Assembly (NCBI RefSeq): GCF_029502005.1
Contig: NZ_JAMQOT010000015.1
Span: forward strand, 1 to 55,966
From: Natrinema salsiterrestre
GTDB taxonomy: Archaea > Halobacteriota > Halobacteria > Halobacteriales > Natrialbaceae
Direction of reading: 5' to 3'
DNA length: 55,966 nt
Made by a program: the position numbers and the translations under genes. Under the pieces are notes generated by a model. That model saw only the letters and a list, made by a program, of their open reading frames with translations, did not search any database and had not been told where the DNA came from. Shown in pieces: positions 23,441-31,887 of the stretch. Numbering within the stretch: the stretch's first letter is position 1; every line of letters begins with the position of its first letter.

Positions 23441-26400
23441 GCTCCCACCTCTCTCGAGTCCTCCGTCGTCGGTAGCGACTGCTGGATCACTGCCGGGCCG
23501 GGCCCCATCGAAACGGTCGTCGGTCCCTGATCATGCAGCTCGACGTCGAGCAACCGGATGGCGAGCTCGCCCCACGGTCGGAGATCGTCGTCCTCGAGGA
23601 TACCGCCAGGGTTCGGCGGATCCCACAGCAGCCCGCCGAGGGCGTCGTCCGGATCGGCGTACCGTGCTGGTGGAAGTGTGGCGTCGAGCAGCGCGTCGAC
23701 GACGTCCAGGAACGATGGCGTCGCGACGGTCTCGGGAACGACCGGATTGCGTCGCTCCGCTTGTTCCGGGAACGAGAGTTCGACGCGGTAGCCGTCCTCG
23801 GAGATCTCGAGTAGCCCCAGCGCCTCGAGTTTGGCCTCGTGGCGACCGACCGTCTTCTCGCACTTCCCGGAGCGTTCGGCAAGCTCTGCCTTCGAAAGCG
23901 GTTCTTCGGCCTCGAGCAGCGTCTTGAGGATGACGCCGACCGACCGCGGCAGGTCGGGACACAGCGCTGCGGCGTCGACGCCGGCGAGCGCTTTCCGAAC
24001 TTCGTCCGGTCGGACCTCGCGACGCTCGTCTTCCTCCTGGAGGCGTTGATGGAGCCCCTCGGCTGCGTCGTGAGGCGTCTCAACGAGGCCGTGAAGCAGC
24101 GAGACGGCCTCCGACGTCGGTCGGAGGTTCTTTGCGCCGAGGATCCGGGCCGCCGTCTCGGCGAAAGCCTGCCGACCGACGTCCTCGATCGGGACCTGGA
24201 CGGCGATCTCGAGAGCGTCCTCGTGTTCCTCTTCGGGATCCTCGAGACGCGACCGGAGATACGGCTCGAGGCGGTGGATGTCTGGGCCACGGATGACGAT
24301 CGATCCGATGAGGTCACCGTACGGATCCGCGGCGTCGACGGACGGGACGAGGGCCCGCTCTCGCTTCTCTTCGCGACCCTCGAACAGCTGCCGGTAGCAG
24401 GCAAAGCAGTCCTTGTACGTCGACTGGATCGCCGCCGAGACAGCGATGGACCGAGCGAGTTGGCCCAGCTGGCGTTCTCGGTCGGCCTTCGGGGGGACAC
24501 GGATCTCCCGGACGAGGTCGACGCCGACCGCGTCGAGGAGATGTGCCATCGTCCCGAAGAGGCCGTGTGACTTCCGGAGGATCTCCGACCGGAAGGCATC
24601 TCGACCGTCGAACTCGCCGTATTCGCCGTGTTTCAGCTGGCGAGTCATGTCGCCGATCTCCTTGCCCCAGTCGGCCAGTTTCTCGATGAACTCGGACTGG
24701 TCCTCGAGAGCGTCGTCGGTCGCTCCACCGATACACCGGGCTTCGCGAACGATGATCGGCGGATCGTCGATCGCCTCGAGGCGACCATTCGAAAAGACCT
24801 TCTCGAGGAAGGTCGGCCAGGTTAACGCGATCGCACTGCTGGCCACATAGGTGGTGGGATCGGCTCCTCGAACAGCGACGACGACCTCGTCACGATCGGC
24901 ATCGTAGCTGACCCGGCGAACGCGGTCGTTCTCCTCGCCGACGTCGCCGGGAACCAGCGTGACACCGCCGTCTGCGGCCGCTGCAGCGGCCCCTGCGTGC
25001 TCGGCGCTGCCGAGGAAGGCGGTCTTCCACGGACCAGCCGCCTTGGCCGGCGGCTCCTGGGGGCCGTCCTCCCCCACCCTTCCCGTGTGCGTGTTTACAC
25101 GGCCCTTCGAACGGCTTTGTCCATCGCCGCTAACGAAGGACTCAATCCGGCGCTGTCGTGCGGTTTCCTTGTCGAACGTCTCGAGAACGGCTTCGCCGGC
25201 CTCGAGAAGCTCAACCATCCGACCGGTCTGCGGACCGAACCGATTTACGAGCTCGAGGCTCACGAGTTCTGAGATGCATTGCCGAACACGAGACTCATCA
25301 CACTGGAATTCGGCGTAGAGTTGCCCGTAGGACAGCGCATCGCCGTCATCCTCGTAGAGCGTCCGGAGGATCGCAACCTCCCGACCGTCGTGATCGAGTG
25401 CGGCCATGCCGTCGTTCACGAGATCTGCGATGCCAGTTTCTGTGCGGCGTTGACTCCCCCACTCGCTAACGCCGGGGAGGTCGAGTCGATGGCGATCGGC
25501 CAGTTGCTGCAGGACGATCCCACTCGAAGCGACGCGGACATCGAGATTCGAAGCGAGGATCGCTAGCAGTTCGCAGATATCTTCGCGCTGACTTCGCTTG
25601 CGGTCGAGCCACTCTTCGTGGACGATCGCAGCCAGTGCCACCCCAGTTTCGGTGCCCCCGAACAGCGTGGCCGTTGCGAGTAGGTCCTCGGTCGCAGCCA
25701 GTGGATGCTCGTGCATCGACGGGATGACGTCGACGGCGACACGCCACGCTTCCCGTGAATCTCCGCGGGCCGCGTTGATGATCGGCGACCGGACCCAGAA
25801 CGGGATGTGTTCATCCTCGAGAACCTCGTGACACTCGGCAGGATCGAGGCCCGCAAGGACTCCTCGGACTGACTCGGCAAGGACTTCGCGGACACGCGTA
25901 CTCTCGAACAACTGCTCCCAGATATCGGTCACCGTCGCATCCTTATCAAGGTCGACGACGACAGATGCGAGCGTCTGGTCGGTCGGAGTGATCTCGCCCC
26001 GCGGCAGGTCGTCCGGATCGGGTCGATCGGCGAATCCATCGAGCAGTTCGTCGACGCGCGACTGGAAGATCTTCCAGCTGGCACGCTCATCGGGAACCTG
26101 TTCAGAGAACATCTCGCGGTGCTCGAGTCGAGTCTGTTCGGCGACCGCGTCCGCGAGGTCTTGATACCGATGTCGGTAGTCCTCGGTGTCAGGGCTCAAG
26201 TGGGCGTCGCGGCTGTCGGAATCGTCGTAGTAGTGAGCGATCGCTTCGTCAGCGGTGACGAACTCGACAAGCGCTTCGTCCGATACCTTCGCGGTTCGGT
26301 CCTCGACCGCCTCGAGCTGGGCGTTCCACGGCCCCCACTCGTCGCGGAAATCGGTGTAGACCTCTTCACAGTCTGCCTCCTTCGCCAGATACTGCGCACG

Positions 26401-26571
26401 AAGCTCAGCAGCACCTTCGTGACTGTCGGCCTTTTTGACGACCCTCGGCGCCGTGACCTCGTTCGGGCAGTTCGGGCAGGATACCGAGTCCTGTGTTCGG
26501 CGGTCGTGCTGCTCGACGATCCACGGGTTCTTGCACTGCCCACAGAGGACGACTTCCCACCAGTCGCTCAT
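23437..26571 (-). CDS. 1044-residue zinc-ribbon/winged-helix protein
   Basis: The largest protein of the window. Residues 7-40 form a zinc ribbon (C10/C13, C32/C35) followed by AAELRAQYLAKEA, similar in layout to the haloarchaeal DUF5817 ribbon. Two winged-helix units can be seen, about 390-460 (LSYGQLYAEFQCDESRVRQCISEL) and about 865-930 (LSKAELAERSGKCEKTVGRHEAKLEALGL). Between them is a long region with a WKTAFLG start and IVVREARCIGGATDD, unlike any family I know. No P-loop or polymerase motif is visible. As the main gene of a nonstructural operon it may be a replication-initiation or transcription factor. Confidence 0.75.
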   Translation of the reverse strand: MSDWWEVVLCGQCKNPWIVEQHDRRTQDSVSCPNCPNEVTAPRVVKKADSHEGAAELRAQYLAKEADCEEVYTDFRDEWGPWNAQLEAVEDRTAKVSDEALVEFVTADEAIAHYYDDSDSRDAHLSPDTEDYRHRYQDLADAVAEQTRLEHREMFSEQVPDERASWKIFQSRVDELLDGFADRPDPDDLPRGEITPTDQTLASVVVDLDKDATVTDIWEQLFESTRVREVLAESVRGVLAGLDPAECHEVLEDEHIPFWVRSPIINAARGDSREAWRVAVDVIPSMHEHPLAATEDLLATATLFGGTETGVALAAIVHEEWLDRKRSQREDICELLAILASNLDVRVASSGIVLQQLADRHRLDLPGVSEWGSQRRTETGIADLVNDGMAALDHDGREVAILRTLYEDDGDALSYGQLYAEFQCDESRVRQCISELVSLELVNRFGPQTGRMVELLEAGEAVLETFDKETARQRRIESFVSGDGQSRSKGRVNTHTGRVGEDGPQEPPAKAAGPWKTAFLGSAEHAGAAAAAADGGVTLVPGDVGEENDRVRRVSYDADRDEVVVAVRGADPTTYVASSAIALTWPTFLEKVFSNGRLEAIDDPPIIVREARCIGGATDDALEDQSEFIEKLADWGKEIGDMTRQLKHGEYGEFDGRDAFRSEILRKSHGLFGTMAHLLDAVGVDLVREIRVPPKADRERQLGQLARSIAVSAAIQSTYKDCFACYRQLFEGREEKRERALVPSVDAADPYGDLIGSIVIRGPDIHRLEPYLRSRLEDPEEEHEDALEIAVQVPIEDVGRQAFAETAARILGAKNLRPTSEAVSLLHGLVETPHDAAEGLHQRLQEEDERREVRPDEVRKALAGVDAAALCPDLPRSVGVILKTLLEAEEPLSKAELAERSGKCEKTVGRHEAKLEALGLLEISEDGYRVELSFPEQAERRNPVVPETVATPSFLDVVDALLDATLPPARYADPDDALGGLLWDPPNPGGILEDDDLRPWGELAIRLLDVELHDQGPTTVSMGPGPAVIQQSLPTTEDSREVGA

Positions 26572-26699
26572 CGTCCCACCTCGTTCTGACGGCTGAAACG
26601 GCTGCGTAGACCTGTCTCTCCTGTGTTCACGGCGTTTTTGACCGGACGTGTATCACAGCGCCGCCGCTCTTCGTCCGGTAGGCTTATGTGGAGAAACGT

Positions 26700-26771
26700 G
26701 CAAGAGCCAGATATCCTACCCCCTGGCTCTAACGTTCTCCAGCGACGCGTGTGTTCTTCGTTGGCTCTTGC
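26700..26771. repeat. Three-part inverted repeat of GCAAGAGCCAG
   Basis: GCAAGAGCCAG (26700-26710), CTGGCTCT (26723-26730) and TGGCTCTTGC (26762-26771) form a short hairpin and a longer one sharing the left arm. They fill part of the 259-bp gap before the 1044-residue gene. They could be operator half-sites or alternative leader hairpins that switch expression of that gene. Confidence 0.6.
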
Positions 26772-26802
26772 TTGCTGTCTCCCTTGTTGTCGGTAACCGT
26801 AC

Positions 26803-26812
26803 TTAAAATGCA
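26803..26812 (-). promoter_or_regulatory. TATA-like element before the large gene
   Basis: A TTTTAAGT-type sequence on the minus strand, giving a start near 26780 and a leader of about 200 nt that contains the inverted repeats. It would let the 1044-residue gene and those after it be read apart from the upstream operon. Confidence 0.4.
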
Positions 26813-26830
26813 TAGTCCTGTCTGACGGAG

Positions 26831-26932
26831 TCATTGTTGGTCTCTACCCTGTTCGTCTCCACAGAAGGGGCAGAAGCTCGCTGCGGCGGTTATCGTCTTC
26901 CCGCAGCCATCGCACTCCTGACTGTAGCTCAC
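26831..26932 (-). CDS. 33-residue zinc-ribbon peptide
   Basis: A GTG at 26932 overlaps the preceding TGA (GTGA), and the product holds CDGCGK and CPFCGDE, a full four-cysteine zinc ribbon in 33 residues. Longer in-frame starts would run into two upstream genes. The junction and motif together make it real despite its size. Confidence 0.7.
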   Translation of the reverse strand: MSYSQECDGCGKTITAAASFCPFCGDEQGRDQQ

Positions 26933-27012
26933 AGCGACCACCCGTACGCGATGGTCGCGAGCAGCACGATCCCGACCGCGAGCGTGAGGAGTCCGCGCTC
27001 CGTTGGGCTCAC
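26929..27012 (-). CDS. 27-residue transmembrane peptide
   Basis: GTG at 27012 overlaps the upstream stop as GTGA and the frame ends in another GTGA overlap. The product is one hydrophobic helix (LLTLAVGIVLLATIAYGW) after a short polar start. Overlap at both ends argues for real translation. Confidence 0.6.
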   Translation of the reverse strand: MSPTERGLLTLAVGIVLLATIAYGWSL

Positions 27013-27647
27013 GGGAGCTCACCTCCTTCGATCTCGACGGGAAACCAGCGCTGCTCCTCACCGGCGATCTTCAGTCCAATCTTCGGGACGCCGTCCTCGC
27101 CGGGCAGACATTCCTCGTTACGGATCTCAGCAGTCCGACCTTCGCCCACCAAATAGTCTGGATCCCAGTCATCGGCAGTTGCGAGCGAGGAGATACGGCG
27201 CTGTGGCTCGTCACCAGTCCGGCGCGAGTCCGTGGTCTTCGCCGGCGTCCGGACGATTAGTTGGTCGGCCTCGCAGAACCTCTGGGGCAGCCAGATCCCT
27301 TCCTCGTATACCGGTAGCGGTCTCCCTCGGAGTCCGACCACGTTGTGGACCGCTTCGCGAATGAGGTCCTCGTCGACGTCGAGGTCCTCGAGGTTCTCGA
27401 ACTTCGTTCGCGACGTCCACTCGATCAGCGTGATCGCGTCGGAGTCGATCGTCACGCAGTGATCGTCGAGATCGTGGTTGTAGCAGAGGTCTCCCTCGCT
27501 AGCCGACGCACGGCACCGGTCACCGTCGTTCGTGATGCCGCGGCAGCGCCCAGCCTTGTACTTGTAGCGACTGTCGCTGCTATCTCCTTCCTCGGTACCG
27601 GTTTCCGACTGTTCGATCCCGCCGCCGAACTGCGAGAGGTCGGACAT
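27009..27647 (-). CDS. Zinc-finger protein, 212 residues
   Basis: Residues about 33-58 form a compact finger (GRCRGITNDGDRCRAS...DLCYNHD), a C-x-C-x-C-x-H pattern known from small proteins of haloarchaea and phages. An alpha/beta domain follows with DAITLIEWTSRTKFENL and LPQRFCEADQLIVRTP. The C-terminal part is strand-rich. Start at ATG 27647, coupled to the upstream stop. Function unknown. Confidence 0.75.
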   Translation of the reverse strand: MSDLSQFGGGIEQSETGTEEGDSSDSRYKYKAGRCRGITNDGDRCRASASEGDLCYNHDLDDHCVTIDSDAITLIEWTSRTKFENLEDLDVDEDLIREAVHNVVGLRGRPLPVYEEGIWLPQRFCEADQLIVRTPAKTTDSRRTGDEPQRRISSLATADDWDPDYLVGEGRTAEIRNEECLPGEDGVPKIGLKIAGEEQRWFPVEIEGGELP

Positions 27648-28075
27648 CACGCCCGACCACCCCGATCGATCTCTTCGCGGTCGAAGACTTCCTCACAGAT
27701 CTTGCACTCGATACCGTCAACGTCCCTGGGGTTCCGGATCGCGTCGGTGGTGCAGTCACACGGCAGGATCGTATCGGACTCCTTCGCGACCTCTCGGTGC
27801 TTCTCAACGATTTCTGCAGCGGCTTGATTGACCGTCCACAGATTGCGCCAGTCACCACCGCGAACTTGAGTCTTCCCGGCCAGGAGGATCACGTTGTGTT
27901 GCCTCAGCTGGCGCCACATCTTCTGGAGCTCCTCCGGGAACTCCTCGAGCCGGAGTTCGTCACCGGGATCGGGAAGCTCGTACAGATCGCGTGCGGAAGC
28001 TTGGACCCACTGATAATCGCCCTGCGAGAGCGGGTCCGTCACAGGTTCTTGGTCAGCGGAGTCTGTCTCAGTCAT
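27647..28075 (-). CDS. Zinc-containing protein, 142 residues
   Basis: Starts MTETDSADQEP at 28075. A helical middle (EEFPEELQKMWRQLRQHNVILL; WRNLWTVNQAAAEIVEKHREVA) precedes four Cys in ILPCDCTTDA and IECKICEEVFDRE, a C-terminal treble-clef-like zinc site. The middle resembles a compact DNA-binding domain. Unnamed. Confidence 0.75.
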   Translation of the reverse strand: MTETDSADQEPVTDPLSQGDYQWVQASARDLYELPDPGDELRLEEFPEELQKMWRQLRQHNVILLAGKTQVRGGDWRNLWTVNQAAAEIVEKHREVAKESDTILPCDCTTDAIRNPRDVDGIECKICEEVFDREEIDRGGRA

Positions 28076-28298
28076 CGGTTGTCGACCCTCCGATGACGTG
28101 CCGGACCTCGCCGGCGTCGAAGTCGACGATCGTGTTCGTGACCTGGAGGCCGTGATCGTCGACGAGGTCGTGGATGCCCTCAGTCTCGATCTCGCTGCGG
28201 CCGTCGTGGTCACGGCAGCTGACGACGATATCGCCGCCGTCGCGACCGACGGAGACGTCGTCCAACTGCATGGCCTCGAGGAGGAACGCGTCGCTCAC
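28068..28298 (-). CDS. 76-residue alpha/beta protein
   Basis: GTG start at 28298, overlapping the upstream stop. A beta-alpha-beta layout (GGDIVVSCRDHD; GIHDLVDDHGLQVTNTIVDFD; VRHVIGG) without zinc ligands in pairs. Small and conserved-looking in codon use; role unknown. Confidence 0.65.
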   Translation of the reverse strand: MSDAFLLEAMQLDDVSVGRDGGDIVVSCRDHDGRSEIETEGIHDLVDDHGLQVTNTIVDFDAGEVRHVIGGSTTDD

Positions 28299-28501
28299 GC
28301 TTTCTCACCTCCGTCAGTCGCAACGCTCCGATCGCCGTCAGCGCCATCGAGCAGGCACCGGAAGCACGGGAGTGCGTCGACGTCGGCGTCTGGGCCTGGG
28401 CAATCGACCGTCCCGTTACGACACTCGTCAGTTTGATCGCCGACGCCGGCGTCGCTGCGGGCGGCGTCGACGGAGCCGTAGTGCCAGCCAGCGCGGCTCA
28501 T
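28295..28501 (-). CDS. 68-residue Cys-rich protein
   Basis: Cysteines at DECRNG, DCPGPD and CFRCLLD could bind one zinc. It ends SVATDGGEKA, a tail whose DNA carries the ribosome-binding site of the next gene. Its start overlaps the methyltransferase stop by 4 bp. Confidence 0.65.
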   Translation of the reverse strand: MSRAGWHYGSVDAARSDAGVGDQTDECRNGTVDCPGPDADVDALPCFRCLLDGADGDRSVATDGGEKA

Positions 28502-29352
28502 GCCGCCATCCCCTCCTGGATGATCTGCTCGAGCATCGCATCCAGCGTCTCCGGGTCGTCCCCGAACGCGTCGAGCGTCGCCTGGTCGGGCTCGTTGAGG
28601 TCGTGGCGTTCGCGGAAGAACTCCGGATGCTTGATCTCCCCCGGCTTCGCGCCGATGTGGATCTGAGGATTGCCTTCTTCGGGCATCCCCATCACGTCGA
28701 CGCGTTTGCCGATGACGATCACGCGCTCGCGGTGCTGCGGGACGCCGTAGTCGGCTGCGTCGACCTTCTCCCAGGTGACGTGGTAGCCGCCGGCGGCGAA
28801 GTTCTCACAGACTTCCATGATCGCCTCGCCGTCGTGCATCGTCGCCAGACCAGGGACGTTCTCCATCACGAAGGACACGGGTTTGGCCTGGTGGACGATC
28901 CGGACCATCTCGAGGTAGAGCTCGTTGCGCGGATCGTCCTCTTCGCGCTTCCCGATGTGCGAAAAGCCCTGGCAGGGCGGCCCGCCGGAGATCGTGGTGA
29001 TCTCCCCGATGCCTTTGCCTGCGGCCTCGAGGATCTCCCAGGTCGCGACCTTCGTGATGTCGCGCTCCATCAGGACAGGTGGCTCGTCCTGATCGCCGTG
29101 ATCGCCGTCGATCAGGTTCCGCCGGAAGGTGTCGGCGGCGTGTTCGCCCTGCTCGACTGCGACGAGGTTCTTGAACCCCGCTCGAGCGAACCCAAGGTCG
29201 AAGCCACCGATGCCGCTGAAGAGGCTGACGTGCGTCGGTGGGTCGGTATAGCCGATCCGTTGCTGGATCTCCGACGGCTCGTCGTACTGCTGGGATCCGA
29301 GGAACTGGCTGGTCTCGAGCATCGAGTGGCGAGTCGGCGCTGCGTCGCTCAT
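28498..29352 (-). CDS. DNA C5-cytosine methyltransferase, short form
   Basis: A 284-residue Dcm-type enzyme. Motif I FSGIGG at 45-50, motif IV GGPPCQGF at 123-130 with catalytic Cys127, motif VI MENVPG at 163-168, and motif VIII QHRER at 206-210. After motif VIII a short segment runs to 284 with no visible target-recognition domain, no motif IX (RxxTxRE) and no motif X (GNAVP). Typical enzymes have 320 or more residues. It should protect viral DNA from host cleavage or mark it, unless the missing C-terminus makes it inactive or dependent on a partner. No cognate nuclease is adjacent. Confidence 0.9.
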   Translation of the reverse strand: MSDAAPTRHSMLETSQFLGSQQYDEPSEIQQRIGYTDPPTHVSLFSGIGGFDLGFARAGFKNLVAVEQGEHAADTFRRNLIDGDHGDQDEPPVLMERDITKVATWEILEAAGKGIGEITTISGGPPCQGFSHIGKREEDDPRNELYLEMVRIVHQAKPVSFVMENVPGLATMHDGEAIMEVCENFAAGGYHVTWEKVDAADYGVPQHRERVIVIGKRVDVMGMPEEGNPQIHIGAKPGEIKHPEFFRERHDLNEPDQATLDAFGDDPETLDAMLEQIIQEGMAA

Positions 29353-30206
29353 GCCGACTCACCTCGGTAATCCCAATTTCGCACATGGTCTGGCACATCC
29401 CGATCGCCGACACGAGATGGATCTCGGCCGTCTTTCGGGTACTGGATGACATGGCCACGCGGTGGGTGCCGTTCCTCGGCGTACTCCTGCTCGCCGACCG
29501 GGATCCAGTAACCCTCGCCGGGAACAGGGTCACAGTCGGGACCGACGCCGATGTGAAGGTATCCAACTGCATCCTCGAGAGGGACGCTTAGATCCCTCTC
29601 TGGGACGTGACTGGTGCCTCCGTCGGTCACGACGGGCTGTTCCAGGTAGGTGATCTCGGTGTCAGTTTTCCGAGCGTATTCGATCTCCGACTGCGTGGAG
29701 TCGCCGATGTAGCCGTCGACGTTGATGACGTGGATGCGGTCTGCGAGGTCGATTTTCTGCTTGTGCAGTGCATCGAGCATCTCCTTCTCCTCGTCGGAGA
29801 ACTCGTGGCCATCAGCGTGGCCGAATAAGCCGACGGAAAGGACAACCTTCCCTTCCATCGTAAACCGGCGGTTCGCCGCCCGATACTCGTCTTTGAACCG
29901 CGTGGAACCACAGAGGCAAACGACCTCGGGGCGGTCAGTGCCGCCATTCGTCGCGACCTCGTAGTCGCCCGCGTCCTCGAGCTTCTCCTCGGCGGCATCC
30001 AGATCGTCGAGGACGAGGAGCGTGTGATCCCCGCGGATCATCTCCTTGGTAGCCTGGGTGGTCAGCTCTTCGATCTCGGCAGCGGTCTCGACGTCGTAGC
30101 GATCAGCCAGCAGCTCGGGCTCGAGTCCATCGCCGATCGGGACGCGGGCCTCGGTCAGCCGCTCCTGCCAGTGCTCGGCAACGCTTTTCTCGTCGGTGTC
30201 GCTCAC
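29349..30206 (-). CDS. Nucleoside deoxyribosyltransferase-like protein
   Basis: A 285-residue protein. Residues about 90-190 carry a Rossmann-like domain (VVCLCGSTRFKDEYRAANRRF; VVLSVGLFGHAD; KIDLADRIHVINVDGYIGDST; EIEYARK), the pattern of phage proteins related to nucleoside 2-deoxyribosyltransferases. The N-terminal helical part and C-terminal extra part (from about 195) are unassigned. It may act in nucleotide salvage or base exchange. It ends in RGESA, overlapping the methyltransferase start. Confidence 0.75.
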   Translation of the reverse strand: MSDTDEKSVAEHWQERLTEARVPIGDGLEPELLADRYDVETAAEIEELTTQATKEMIRGDHTLLVLDDLDAAEEKLEDAGDYEVATNGGTDRPEVVCLCGSTRFKDEYRAANRRFTMEGKVVLSVGLFGHADGHEFSDEEKEMLDALHKQKIDLADRIHVINVDGYIGDSTQSEIEYARKTDTEITYLEQPVVTDGGTSHVPERDLSVPLEDAVGYLHIGVGPDCDPVPGEGYWIPVGEQEYAEERHPPRGHVIQYPKDGRDPSRVGDRDVPDHVRNWDYRGESA

Positions 30207-31012
30207 GCCGCGTCACCTCCGATACCGTCTCCCTCACGTGCGATCTCTGGCGTCTCCCGCAGGTAGCCGCGGGCCGGACAGTAGATCTCACCGTGCGAGT
30301 GAAGCCAGTCGACCGTCTCGAAGATTGCGCTGAACGAAACCTCGCTCTCTTCCAGGACGGCCTCGATGAGCGCGCCGATCGGCGCGCCGTGCTTGCCTTC
30401 GTCATCGAGGGAATCGATCTGCTCGAGGACGATTACGTCGGTCGTCTTGGTCTGGCCGCCGTCGGTCACGACCTCGCGCTTGCCGTCACGCTCGGCTGAC
30501 TCAACTGGATTGACGTGTGCGAGTGACTCGACGTCGTCGCAGCGACCCCAGCCGCCGTCGTTCAGGGCCCGATCGCCAATCTGGCGCTGGACCTGGCAAC
30601 GTGCATCCCACCCGGACGATCCCGGCGAGAGGCTGCGGTCGGCACCTTCTTCGAAGCGGATCCGGAACTCGGCGCCGTTCTCTCGAGTCTGGTTCTCGAC
30701 GACCAGCCACTTCTTGAAGCGACCGATGCCGTCTGGGCTTGACTCTTCGCGCTCGATATCGGTGACTGTGAACGGCTCGCTGCGGTCGTTCCAGACGACT
30801 TTGTCGCCGACTTCGAGAGAGTTGATCAGGACCGCGAAGTGTTCGGGGTTGTTCGGCGCCGAGATCCGGGCGTAGTACTCGTAGCCGCCATCGGCCATGA
30901 GGTCGTCCGACTCGTCTGTCTCGGTCTCGCTACCGACCAGATCCTTTCCACACTTCTGACACCGGTAGCCAGCCTCGGGATCCTCCCCGCAGACGGGGCA
31001 GATCTCGGTCAT
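30203..31012 (-). CDS. Zinc ribbon + MCM-type C-terminal winged helix
   Basis: A 269-residue protein. A double CxxC ribbon opens it (CPVCGEDP; CQKCGKDL, residues 5-23), a beta-rich middle follows (KVVWNDRSEPFTVTDIE), and residues 196-252 match the winged helix at the C-terminus of archaeal MCM helicases (GAPIGALIEAVLEESEV; VDWLHSHGEIYCPARGYLR). No MCM AAA+ core is present here or elsewhere in the window. It may bind the host MCM or origin DNA and bring the host replicase to viral DNA. Confidence 0.7.
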   Translation of the reverse strand: MTEICPVCGEDPEAGYRCQKCGKDLVGSETETDESDDLMADGGYEYYARISAPNNPEHFAVLINSLEVGDKVVWNDRSEPFTVTDIEREESSPDGIGRFKKWLVVENQTRENGAEFRIRFEEGADRSLSPGSSGWDARCQVQRQIGDRALNDGGWGRCDDVESLAHVNPVESAERDGKREVVTDGGQTKTTDVIVLEQIDSLDDEGKHGAPIGALIEAVLEESEVSFSAIFETVDWLHSHGEIYCPARGYLRETPEIAREGDGIGGDAA

Positions 31013-31887
31013 GCTGGCACCTCTCCGGTCTCGAGAACGTGGTCACGGCAGACCACGCACAGCTTCATGACGTCGCCGCTCTCGGTGTCGACGAGCGTCT
31101 TCTGGATCGAGTCGGTCTCCCGGTCGCAGTTCTCGCACTCGCCGGCCTCGCCATCGCTGCCGTCCTGATCGGTCTCGTCCGACTCGCGCTTCTCCTTGAT
31201 CTCGCGGAGGAACTGCTGGTCATCACCGCGGTCGATCTCGAGGTACGGCAGGATCTCCTCACCGACCCACTTCGCGAAGACATCCGCGTTCGTGACGTTG
31301 TACGCGGCCACGTAGCCGGACGCGGCGACCATCCCGCGGACGTAGCTACCGTTCCAGTCGTAGGTGAAGCCGACTGCACTCTTGCCTTCGACTGGCATGT
31401 TGTGCGTCGCGACGTCGTCGTGGTACTGCGCACCAGCGCGATCGGCATCATGGCCGTCCTCTTCGGACTGCGAGTAGCTGACCGCCCAGACGCTGGCGTC
31501 GTCACGACGCTCGAGGTCTTCGGCCCACGCATCGAGCCGGATCAGTGCGTCTTGCGGGACGACGCCTTCCGTGCCGACGAACCAGTCGAACAGGAACTCC
31601 CCATCTGACGAGCTGATGCCGACCCAGCCGTCTTTGAGATCGGCGTACCAGTCCGTCTGGACCTTCTCTGTGACCTCGATCGTCTCCTCGAGGATTGCTT
31701 TCTTGGTCGGTGCCGGGACCTTCCGTTCCTCGATGATACGGCCGGCGGCTTGGCCGTGGTAGATCGTCTGCCCGTCGAGGTACTCCGTCCCCTCGACGTC
31801 GATCGCCGGGAACTCGCCGGTCATCCGCGGCTCGAGTTCGCCCGTGTTGGGCTCGCCCTCGAGCACGTAGAGGATCGCGGCGTGCAT
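31009..31887 (-). CDS. 292-residue protein with C-terminal zinc site
   Basis: Strand-rich alternating pattern through the first 220 residues (GTEYLDGQTIYHGQAAGRI; GWVGISSSDGEFLFDWFVG; ASVWAVSYSQ), an acidic linker, then CENCDRE and CVVCRDH as a zinc ribbon. The body is aromatic and may form a compact beta domain. The start overlaps the upstream gene by one base. Family not recognised. Confidence 0.7.
   Translation of the reverse strand: MHAAILYVLEGEPNTGELEPRMTGEFPAIDVEGTEYLDGQTIYHGQAAGRIIEERKVPAPTKKAILEETIEVTEKVQTDWYADLKDGWVGISSSDGEFLFDWFVGTEGVVPQDALIRLDAWAEDLERRDDASVWAVSYSQSEEDGHDADRAGAQYHDDVATHNMPVEGKSAVGFTYDWNGSYVRGMVAASGYVAAYNVTNADVFAKWVGEEILPYLEIDRGDDQQFLREIKEKRESDETDQDGSDGEAGECENCDRETDSIQKTLVDTESGDVMKLCVVCRDHVLETGEVPA

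Noticed and set aside
23487-24599. Minus-strand open frame of 370 codons inside the 1044-residue gene
   Set aside because: Wrong frame; Arg/Ser-rich product with no motifs, while the main frame has zinc and winged-helix patterns.
26568-26834. Minus-strand 88-codon frame before the 1044-residue gene
   Set aside because: It runs through the inverted repeats and the TATA-like element, with basic shuffled composition; better seen as leader DNA.
28174-29370. Plus-strand open frame of 398 codons over the methyltransferase
   Set aside because: The minus strand has all Dcm motifs in order; the plus product is Arg-rich and without motifs.
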